Positions 42,345 to 49,809 of a stretch of DNA of 64,000 bases are shown here, piece after piece. The notes beneath the pieces are model-generated. The model did no database searches, had not been told where the DNA came from, and was given only the letters and a program-made list of their open reading frames with translations. Where the stretch lies: positions 45,837-109,836 of the forward strand of contig NZ_JACXJA010000037.1 in the NCBI RefSeq assembly GCF_014705615.1, in the 5' to 3' direction. Made by a program: the position numbers and the translations under genes. Each line of letters starts with the position of its first letter. Positions within the stretch are counted from its first letter, which is position 1. Origin of the DNA: Paenibacillus oceani. GTDB lineage: Bacteria > Bacillota > Bacilli > Paenibacillales > NBRC-103111.

Positions 42345-43757
42345 ATGCAAAAAAAAGTGATTCGAAAACATTCGCAGGCGCGGATCGATGAAATGGTGAA
42401 TACGATTCGGGGCGAAATCCTGGCGAACCTACAAGCCGTCGGGACGTATTTGCCTTCCGAGAGCGATCTGGAGAAGCGGTTTCGGCTCGGCAACAATTCG
42501 GTGCGCAAAGGGCTGGAGCAACTTGTCCAAGAAGGAATTATCCGAAAAATTCCGCGGGTCGGCAACATCGTAGTCGGGCAACCGTCTGGGGAACAGCCGA
42601 CCGTCCGGCTCGGCGTCTATAACACGACCGACCGGGAGATGGAATTGACCGGCTTGCTGGAGCAATTTCAGAAGCGGCATCCGAACATTCGCGTTCAGAC
42701 TGTAATGATCCCGACTAACGAGTATGCGGGATATATCAAGCAGCATATGGCGGACGGCACGCTGGATGCGGCGATTATTAACCATCATACGTTCCGGCAA
42801 TTTTCGAGCAGGCAGAAGGCGGACTTGCTGGAGCCGCTTCAACCGCTGGAACAGACGTCCGGCTATTACCCGTTTACGACAGGGCCGTTTGCGGACCAGG
42901 GAAAGCTGCTCGTGCAGCCATTAATTTTTTCACCGCTCGTCGTCGGTTACAACCGCAGCCATCTGAAGGATCGCGGCTTGTCCGAGCCGGAAGGGGACTG
43001 GACGTGGAACGAGCTGATGGAGCTTGCCGGAAAAGCGGCGATCGAGAATGAGAGATTCGGCTTTTGCTTCCATCTGCTGTCGCGCAACCGCTGGCCGGTT
43101 TTTTTGCTGCAAAGTGGGATCGACTTCACCCCGGATCGGGAAGGCTTTTACCGTTTGCCGGACGAGGTTTTGACAGAATGTCTGGGCGTATGCCGGGAGC
43201 TGGTTGAGCAGCCGAACGTGTTTCCCACCATGCTGTCCGGACTCGACAGTGCGGCTGTGGAATGGTTCAAGGACGGCAAAGTATCCATGATCATGACGAC
43301 TTACTTTTCGCTTAACCAGTTGAAGCATTCGGAGATGGATTACGATGTCGCCCCGCTTCCCTACGTCAGGGAGAAAGGCAATCTGCTATCCGTCATCGGC
43401 GCGATCGTAAGCCGTAAATCAAAGAGCAAGGAAGCTGCAAAACGGCTTGTCGAATTTCTCGGTTCGTACGAGGCGCAGGTAGTGATCCGCAGCAAAACGC
43501 TCAGCATTCCGGCGCACCGGGAAGCCGCCGAGTGGGACGGAGAGACGGACGTTCGGCATCCGGTGCATTTTCGTATTTTTGACCACATGATGCCTACTTA
43601 CCGGCTGCTCGAGCATATGTCGCTTACCTCCAAGCAGCTGTCGGCGATCCAGAAAGAGTTCGAGCTGTTTTTAACCGGGCTGCAGGACGGCGTCACGATG
43701 AGCAGGCGAATGGAGCAAGTGCTGCAAGATATGAACAGCAACCAGGCAATCGAATAA
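42345..43757 (+). CDS. GntR-type HTH fused to a solute-binding-protein domain (cytoplasmic regulator)
   Basis: 470 residues, no signal peptide. Residues about 14-75 are a GntR winged helix (IRGEILANLQAVGTYLPSE, NNSVRKGLEQLVQEGIIRK). Residues about 86-440 are a sugar-type solute-binding domain (FQKRHPNIRVQTVMIP, WTWNELMELAGKAA, WFKDGKVSMIMTTYF, YDVAPLPY) that normally sits outside the cell. Here it should serve as the ligand sensor of a transcription factor. It lies 252 bp upstream of an SBP gene in the same direction, which is its likely target. A terminator follows at 43773. The fusion design parallels LacI-type regulators but uses a larger receptor fold. Confidence 0.88.
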   Translation: MQKKVIRKHSQARIDEMVNTIRGEILANLQAVGTYLPSESDLEKRFRLGNNSVRKGLEQLVQEGIIRKIPRVGNIVVGQPSGEQPTVRLGVYNTTDREMELTGLLEQFQKRHPNIRVQTVMIPTNEYAGYIKQHMADGTLDAAIINHHTFRQFSSRQKADLLEPLQPLEQTSGYYPFTTGPFADQGKLLVQPLIFSPLVVGYNRSHLKDRGLSEPEGDWTWNELMELAGKAAIENERFGFCFHLLSRNRWPVFLLQSGIDFTPDREGFYRLPDEVLTECLGVCRELVEQPNVFPTMLSGLDSAAVEWFKDGKVSMIMTTYFSLNQLKHSEMDYDVAPLPYVREKGNLLSVIGAIVSRKSKSKEAAKRLVEFLGSYEAQVVIRSKTLSIPAHREAAEWDGETDVRHPVHFRIFDHMMPTYRLLEHMSLTSKQLSAIQKEFELFLTGLQDGVTMSRRMEQVLQDMNSNQAIE

Positions 43758-43772
43758 ATTCGCAGGAATGCG

Positions 43773-43806
43773 GCGTTTGGGAAAAAGTCCCAAATGCTTT
43801 TTTTTA
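43773..43806 (+). terminator. Rho-independent terminator of the GntR-SBP gene
   Basis: GCGTTTGGGA, AAAAG loop, TCCCAAATGC (10 bp, one wobble), then nine T residues. Confidence 0.92.
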
Positions 43807-43910
43807 TGCGCAAATAGGAGTTTTCTCCTCATCTTGCGAGGTGTGAAGGAGGAGCGCCTCCGCTCGATTAAAAGACAATTTATAGACGGGGCCGAACGTT
43901 TTCGAAACGA

Positions 43911-43939
43911 TTGACTGCGCTTTCAAAACGCTTTATGCT
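43911..43939 (+). promoter_or_regulatory. Sigma-A-type promoter with a possible CcpA (cre-like) site
   Basis: TTGACT (43911-43916), 17-bp spacer, TATGCT (43934-43939), upstream of the SBP gene at 44010. Within it TGACTGCGCTTTCA (43912-43925) matches the cre consensus except at two positions, so carbon catabolite control is possible but unproven. Confidence 0.55.
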
Positions 43940-44009
43940 GTTTATAGGGTCAGTTTGGGGTCAATAAAGAGCTGGCCTATTATGGGGGAAGTAAGGAGAG
44001 ACGGACGAC

Positions 44010-45326
44010 ATGAAAACGACGAGGCTGGGGCTCGCCTCCGTGCTGGTCGTGCTGCTGACGACGACTGCGTGTGGTGCGAATCATCAAGGTTCAGCAAGCG
44101 GAGAAGGCGGTAAGGCGGAGGCGGAAAAACCGAAAGAACCGTACACGATGAAAATTCTCGCGAACGGGGTTAAAACCGAGGAGTTTGACGAACGGTTCCG
44201 GGAAGTATTGAAGCTGAAATTCCCGCACGTGACGGTCGAGTACTCGCCGGGAGGCAAAGGAGCGACGATCAATGATAGGATCGCCTCGGGCAGCATCCCG
44301 GACATCATCCGGACCGATGTGCCGACGCTTGTAAGCGGTTATCTCGATTTGGGGTTAGGCTACGATTTGAACGAGCTCGTCAAGAAGCACAAGTACGATC
44401 TGAAGCGGTTTAACAAAGTGTTTATCGACGAAATCGTCGACGTCGGACGGGATGGAGCGTTGTACGGGTTGCCGGTGCCTCCGTATTTTCCCCAAGCGCT
44501 CTATTACAACAAGGACTTATTCGACAAATTCGGGGTGGCTTATCCGAAAAATGGCATGACCTGGGATGAAGTATACGAGTTGGCCAAAAAAATGACGCGT
44601 GTCGACGGAGGCGTCGTTTATCGCGGATTCAGCTCGCCTCCGACGAATCTGCTTCGGGACAATCCGTATTCCTTGCCGATTCTCGATCCGAGCTCAGATA
44701 AGCTCTCGAATCCGGACCGATGGTTGACGCTGTTCAACAATTTGAAACGGTTTTACGAAATTCCGAACAACAAAATCGAAAGCACGGCTACTTTGGACGG
44801 GCAAGCGTTCTCCAAAGGAAACGTGGCGCTCATGACCAACCAGCACAGCGTCTATTTGGTACTTCCTCCGGAGCTGAATTGGGATCTCGTTTCTTATCCG
44901 ATTATGGAGGGAGCACCCCAGCTGATGCCGCAAAGGGGCCCGGCATACTGGTCGATATCCGCAACGAGCAAGCACAAGGAAGAAGCGTTTGAGATGATCC
45001 TGGCCATGCTGGCCGACGAAGTCCAGATGGAGGACTCGAAACGGGGCATTACGACGACTCTGGCGAATCCGGACATCCAGAATGCGCTTGGCAAAAGCCA
45101 TTCGGTGTACAGCAAGAAAAACATGGAAGCGGTGAACGTTTATCCGCCGATCCCTTATACGCAGAAGAGAAAATCCGGTTTGACGGATGTGCCCGGAGTC
45201 ACACAGCAAAATTTGCTGGGTCAAACGTTCGTGGATGTCGCTATGGGCAAGATGGACGTTAATACCGCTTTGAGGGATTTGGATGAAAAGCTAAAAGCGG
45301 AAGTCGCCAAACAGAAGAGCAAATAA
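44010..45326 (+). CDS. Sugar ABC transporter solute-binding lipoprotein
   Basis: 438 residues, start behind AAGGAGAG. The lipobox is TTAC (Cys21), followed by a Gly/Ser/Glu linker. CUT1-type receptor features: KFPHVTVEYSPGGKG, LYYNKDLFDKFGVAYPKNGMTWDEVYELAK and the terminal MDVNTALRDLDEK. It lies downstream of the GntR-SBP regulator and its own promoter, and 125 bp upstream of the large secreted propeller gene, so these two may be co-transcribed. No permease is present. The ligand is presumably an oligosaccharide. Confidence 0.93.
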   Translation: MKTTRLGLASVLVVLLTTTACGANHQGSASGEGGKAEAEKPKEPYTMKILANGVKTEEFDERFREVLKLKFPHVTVEYSPGGKGATINDRIASGSIPDIIRTDVPTLVSGYLDLGLGYDLNELVKKHKYDLKRFNKVFIDEIVDVGRDGALYGLPVPPYFPQALYYNKDLFDKFGVAYPKNGMTWDEVYELAKKMTRVDGGVVYRGFSSPPTNLLRDNPYSLPILDPSSDKLSNPDRWLTLFNNLKRFYEIPNNKIESTATLDGQAFSKGNVALMTNQHSVYLVLPPELNWDLVSYPIMEGAPQLMPQRGPAYWSISATSKHKEEAFEMILAMLADEVQMEDSKRGITTTLANPDIQNALGKSHSVYSKKNMEAVNVYPPIPYTQKRKSGLTDVPGVTQQNLLGQTFVDVAMGKMDVNTALRDLDEKLKAEVAKQKSK

Positions 45327-45451
45327 ACAAATCCGGATCAACCGGCGGATCAGGATGGAGCATACAATCGGAAAGCGAACCTGGACGAAGGATAAAGGCA
45401 GCAAACCGGGGAGCGGAGCCCGCGCCCCCTACCATTCGATCGGAGGGATGA

Positions 45452-48400
45452 ATGATGAGGTGCAAGTTGCACACGAACGTCGCAAGTTTTGCAGTCGTAC
45501 TCTGCCTGTTGGTTTCAACTTTGATGATGGGCTCCATTCGCGCACATGCCGATACACAAACGCCTAACCTGTTGACCAACCCGGGCTTCGAGGTACCCGG
45601 AGACGAGAACCAGCCCGTACCGGGATGGCATTTGCGCGGCAACAATCCGGCCGGAATATCGATGGAAGTGACCGATGGCGTCAGTTACGAAGGATCGAGC
45701 GCCTTGAAGGTAACGGACGATTCGACCTCGGTTGCCGCAGTCGTATTCAGTGACCCGATCGAAATATCGGCCGGCGACAGTTTACGGCTTCGATTTCAAG
45801 CGACCGGCACGACCGGCACGGTATACGTCGGCGTCCGCACGTATAAGCAAACAGGGGACGACGTAGTGAGCGGCAACCTTAGCAACAAATTCGTGACGCT
45901 GACGCCGTCGAGTGTTTGGACCGAATTTTCCGTCGAAGCGGACGCCCCGACCGGCGCTGCCTACGCGAGAGTACTCATTTATACCCAAAATGCAGTGAGG
46001 GGTTCCACCACCGTGGACGATCTTCAACTCCATCTCGTCGATGAAGGGACGGTTCCGTACGAACTTACGAATCTAGGACCGTTTGTACATAATGTCGATA
46101 TTTCACGCGCCGTATTCCATCAGGACTCTACGGGCAAAACGATCGCTTATGCCACGTTGTCGGGATTGCCGGCCAAGCTGCTCGTGATCGATGTGGAAGC
46201 GGAAACCGTATTAAACCAAATCCCGATCGAAGATACGATCTCCGGCACCTACTACAAGGGCGAATACGTAAGAGGTTTGACCGTTACGCCGGATGGAACC
46301 GTCTACATGGTGGGTACGCCGACGAATTTGTTCAAATACGTGCCGGGCGAGAATCAGGTGCATTTCGTGAAAAAAATGCCGGGCTCCGCCGTGTACGATT
46401 TGAAAAACGGGCCGGACGGCATCCTCATCGGGGGATCGTACAACCGGAACGAGGCGTTCGAATACAATACCGCCACCGGCGAAATGATCAATCTGGGCCG
46501 GGCGACGGCAGACGAATACTACTTATACTCGGTTGCCTACGACGAAGCGAGGAACGACTATTACTTCGGAATCGGATCTCATGCCCATCTGATTCGTTAT
46601 GACCGGGATACGGGCGCGAAGACGGAAATTGCACTACCCGCCCAGTATAGCTCGGCTCAATTCGTATGGGATATGAGCGTCGTCCAAAATAAACTGTTCA
46701 TGAGACTATCTCCAGGGGCGACTCTCGCCATGGATCTGACGACAGGCGAGTTTGAAACGACGAGCGCGCCCGTGACGTCCAGACTCGTCTCTCCTTTGTC
46801 TCCGGACGGCGGCAAAGTGTACTTTACCGTTTCGTCGGAGCTCGGCTATTACGATTTCGCTACGAAACAGTACAACATGCTGGACATCCGGACGCCTGCA
46901 GATGCCAACGGTCTAACGTTCGCGCAGTTCTCCGGCGCGGAATTTCCCGGCGATACGCTGGTCGGCATTACGGAAGGGAACATCTTCAAATACAACTTGA
47001 CCACCGGAGCAAAGCGCAGCGTGCTTATTCCGGTCAGCGGGGAACCGAGCACCCTTCAGACCGTATTCAAGGGCAATGACGGACGCATCCATACGAGCGG
47101 TTACGTGGTGGGCGGCAACGCGATTTACGATCCCGTGGACGGAACCCGGCTCGAGTATTCGAAGCAATCCGTCGGCGCCGCACAGACGGTTCCCGGCAAT
47201 CAGACGGACCGGGTATTCGCTTACAAAGATAAAATTTACTTCGTCACATATACCGGCATGAGGGTATACGAATACGACCAATCGCTGCCGTGGAATCGGC
47301 AGGACCCGATTCATCCGAATCCGTCCTTCCTGTTCACCGCATCCGATGTCGCCCATCAAGACCGCGGACTTACGGGGACGGTGATGCCGGACGAAGGGAA
47401 GCTCGTGATCGGCACCGTGCCGAAGTACGGGTTCCTGGGCGGAGCGCTCGTCATCTTCGATCTGGAGACGAAGGAACGCGAAGTGTACGCCAATGTAGTC
47501 CATCAGCAAAGCGTGACGGCCGTCACGTACAAGGACGGTCTCGTGTACGGCGGATCGAACGTATGGGGCGGACTCGGCATCGATCCGACCGAATCGGAAG
47601 CGAAGCTGTTCATCTGGGATGTGGCGAATAAGCAGAAGGTGTTCGAAACGGTACCCGTTCCCGGCAAAAAAGGGATCACCGAGCTGATGGTCGGCCCGGA
47701 CGGCATGATCTGGGGCTCGGTGGAGGGCGACTTGTTCATCTTTGATCCGGCAACCAGACAGGTCGTTCATCGGCAAAATCTGGTGACCCGCTCCTATAGC
47801 AGCGCTGTGTGGCGCGACGCACGGTTCCTCACCGGACAGGACGGCAACGTGTACGTCACCCAGGCGGGGCAGTTTATGAGAATCGATGCGGCGACCAAGC
47901 AAAAGCAGATCATCCGCAAGTCGGGCAAAACGAATTGGCTGGCTCAGGACGATTTCGGGAATTTCTATATAACCGAGGATACGAATCTAATCAAAATTAC
48001 GATCCCCGACTTGCGGGTCTCGCCGATTGGAGCCCGGCTGGATATAGCCAAGACGGCGCTAGCACCGGGCGAATCGACGGAAGTGTCGATTACCGGACTG
48101 CTGGAGCAGGGGGGAATTGTGCAAAAGCTGGAGAGAAGGAATCCGGTATGGTTCAGCAGCAACCCTTCGGTTGCCTCCGTGGAAAACGGCAAGCTGACGG
48201 CCCATCAAGCGGGGACAGCCCAAATCCGGGCGCAGATCGTCGTGGACGGAGTGCCGCTGGAAACCGGGCACGTTGACGTGACGGTAAGTTCCTCAACCAG
48301 CTCCGGCCGGCCCGGCATGCCGGTATTATCCGATAACTCCGGTCAAGCGAACGGTCTTCGGGACGGCAACTACACGGTTTCGATGAATATGTGGTGGGGA

Positions 48401-48883
48401 AACAACGGTACCGCATTTAGACTGTATGAGAACGGCTCCCTGATCGGAGAGAAGACGCTGATCGAAGCTTCGCCCCAGGCGCAGAACGCTGCCATAGACA
48501 TTCGCGGCAAACCGAATGGGGCGTATACCTATACTTGCGAGCTCCTTAATGCCTACGGCACGACGACGTGTCAACCGCATGTCGTTCACATTACCGATGC
48601 CGCTCCCGGCAAGCCCGCCATGTCACATGACAATTGGGACGGAGACGGAGCTTATACCGTCGCGATGAACCTGTGGTGGGGGACGAACGCCGCCGAATAC
48701 CGTTTGTATGAAAACGGACAGCTGATCGAGTCGCAGACGTTGACCGCCTCTTCTCCCAATGCGCAAAAAACGACAGTCGCATTGAACGGCAAGCCGGTCG
48801 GCCGCTACGAGTACCGCGGCGAGCTCGTGAATGCGGCAGGAGCCACATCGAGCGACGTTATGATCGTTGAGGTAATCAAATAA
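45452..48883 (+). CDS. Secreted multidomain protein: CBM-like, beta-propeller, Ig-like domains
   Basis: 1143 residues from the ATG at 45452 (GGAGGG upstream; the ATG at 45455 is equally possible). Sec signal peptide about 1-34 (ends AHAD). Order: a CBM4/9-like jelly-roll (NLLTNPGFEVPGD... about 38-200), a long propeller region (about 205-870, repeated VGPDGMIWGSVEG- and FDLETKE-type blades), a bacterial Ig-2-like domain (FSSNPSVASVENGKLTAHQAGTAQI, about 880-950), and two chitinase-type Ig domains (TVSMNMWWGNNGTAFRLYENG and TVAMNLWWGTNAAEYRLYENG, about 970-1143). It could be a wall-associated carbohydrate-binding or lyase-type protein; no catalytic motif is evident. It follows the SBP gene at 44010. 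Confidence 0.85.
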   Translation: MMRCKLHTNVASFAVVLCLLVSTLMMGSIRAHADTQTPNLLTNPGFEVPGDENQPVPGWHLRGNNPAGISMEVTDGVSYEGSSALKVTDDSTSVAAVVFSDPIEISAGDSLRLRFQATGTTGTVYVGVRTYKQTGDDVVSGNLSNKFVTLTPSSVWTEFSVEADAPTGAAYARVLIYTQNAVRGSTTVDDLQLHLVDEGTVPYELTNLGPFVHNVDISRAVFHQDSTGKTIAYATLSGLPAKLLVIDVEAETVLNQIPIEDTISGTYYKGEYVRGLTVTPDGTVYMVGTPTNLFKYVPGENQVHFVKKMPGSAVYDLKNGPDGILIGGSYNRNEAFEYNTATGEMINLGRATADEYYLYSVAYDEARNDYYFGIGSHAHLIRYDRDTGAKTEIALPAQYSSAQFVWDMSVVQNKLFMRLSPGATLAMDLTTGEFETTSAPVTSRLVSPLSPDGGKVYFTVSSELGYYDFATKQYNMLDIRTPADANGLTFAQFSGAEFPGDTLVGITEGNIFKYNLTTGAKRSVLIPVSGEPSTLQTVFKGNDGRIHTSGYVVGGNAIYDPVDGTRLEYSKQSVGAAQTVPGNQTDRVFAYKDKIYFVTYTGMRVYEYDQSLPWNRQDPIHPNPSFLFTASDVAHQDRGLTGTVMPDEGKLVIGTVPKYGFLGGALVIFDLETKEREVYANVVHQQSVTAVTYKDGLVYGGSNVWGGLGIDPTESEAKLFIWDVANKQKVFETVPVPGKKGITELMVGPDGMIWGSVEGDLFIFDPATRQVVHRQNLVTRSYSSAVWRDARFLTGQDGNVYVTQAGQFMRIDAATKQKQIIRKSGKTNWLAQDDFGNFYITEDTNLIKITIPDLRVSPIGARLDIAKTALAPGESTEVSITGLLEQGGIVQKLERRNPVWFSSNPSVASVENGKLTAHQAGTAQIRAQIVVDGVPLETGHVDVTVSSSTSSGRPGMPVLSDNSGQANGLRDGNYTVSMNMWWGNNGTAFRLYENGSLIGEKTLIEASPQAQNAAIDIRGKPNGAYTYTCELLNAYGTTTCQPHVVHITDAAPGKPAMSHDNWDGDGAYTVAMNLWWGTNAAEYRLYENGQLIESQTLTASSPNAQKTTVALNGKPVGRYEYRGELVNAAGATSSDVMIVEVIK

Positions 48884-48899
48884 GTAGAACCATCGAGGA

Positions 48900-48926
48900 A
48901 CAGGTCGCCTATGTGCGATCTGTTTT
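48900..48926 (+). terminator. Rho-independent terminator after the propeller gene
   Basis: ACAGGTCGC, CTATGT, GCGATCTGT (one wobble), then TTTT. Confidence 0.82.
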
Positions 48927-49093
48927 AGTTTATGGATCGTCAGGATGTCTATGTCATTCCCCGCGCTAAAGGAAACAAAGGGGCCCTTTCCTTGTCGAGC
49001 CAGCAAGTGCCGCAAGCGTTTATGGTGGGGTGTGGGCGGGTGGCCGTGCGGGCTTTCAGCCCAGCTTCAAAGGGGGGAAGAGGAGGAAATGCG

Positions 49094-49234
49094 AATAAGA
49101 GCGGATTGTACGCTTTATATTGTCCGAAAACCGGTATGAACATAGAACAAGAGCGGTTTGAAGCTGCTAATATCCGCGATAAGGGTGCAGAGGCAATGAG
49201 TTGGTTGAAATAAGGGGTACAAACCGCCTCTAAC
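49094..49234 (+). repeat. 141-bp repeat with imperfect terminal inverted repeats (copy B)
   Basis: It begins AATAAGAGCGGATTGTAC and ends GTACAAACCGCCTCTAAC, so the ends are inverted repeats (GCGGATTGTAC against GTACAAACCGC). Internally AAGAGCGGTTTGAAGCTG and TGTCCGAAAACCGG match copy A at 39751-39890 in the same order and spacing. Both copies are followed by TGTC. Non-coding. Confidence 0.75.
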
Positions 49235-49384
49235 TGTCGCCGTTTGGCGAAAAGACCATAAATAGAAGATGGAAAAGACTTCTATTTTGTTGGGACGCGG
49301 CGGTTTCACCGTTTTGGTGCCGTCGGGCTCAGCCTGCAACGGACTCCACGTATAGTTGATGAAACTGATGAAAGCATAAGGGGA

Positions 49385-49436
49385 TTGACTTATAAAAATG
49401 GCAAGTATACTATTTTTAATAGTATGGTAAGACCAT
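49385..49436 (+). promoter_or_regulatory. Possible orphan promoter/operator
   Basis: TTGACT (49385-49390) and TATACT (49406-49411) with a short 15-bp spacer. ATACTATT-TTT-AATAGTAT (49407-49425) is a perfect palindrome of the kind bound by MarR/PadR/GntR-type repressors, with ATGGT-AAG-ACCAT next to it (49424-49436). No regulator or intact gene follows directly, so it may be the relic of a lost gene. Confidence 0.35.
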
Positions 49437-49809
49437 ATCACTTGTTGAGAGAGGAGGTTTTGGGACTGTCCGATATTTCCGAAAGGTTGTCGAAGTGCAA
49501 TCCGGGAAATGAAAGCGTCATCATTCGTGGGGTTAAAGGTGCGCGGCAACAGAGAGACGAGCGATCTACACATACGATCAAACGTCTAATTATCACACCT
49601 GATTAACACACCTGATTAACACATCGTCCGCTGAAGCCGGTCGTCGTCAACGATGTTAAGCTGTACGAGTTCCGATCCTGGAAAATGATCAGTGGCGGTA
49701 ACACCGGCTGCGAACACAGGATGGCTAAGAGGCGGAAGGTCGCCGCGAATATATTGTGTGGCAGTATCTAAGTTGCCGGTACAACGGATTAGCTGATGGA
49801 GGGAAAGAC

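Larger units (their letters stand above)
48927..49809. other. Long non-coding region with repeat copy B and a palindromic promoter-like site
   Basis: About 880 bp between the propeller and the VCBS gene with no supported gene. It contains repeat copy B (49094-49234) and weaker similarity to copy A for another ~80 bp. It also holds a promoter-like palindromic site (49385-49436) followed by a 74-codon frame (49385-49606) without recognisable features. Then comes a stretch reading LKPVVVNDVKLYEFRSWKM (about 49634-49690) that may be a gene remnant. The area looks like decayed sequence. Confidence 0.5.

Noticed and set aside
48945..49213. Open frames across repeat copy B
   Set aside because: They run through the non-coding repeat, are not shared in frame with copy A and have no ribosome site.
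49385..49606. 74-codon frame after the palindromic site
   Set aside because: Its TTG start is the -35 box itself, there is no ribosome site and no recognisable domain.
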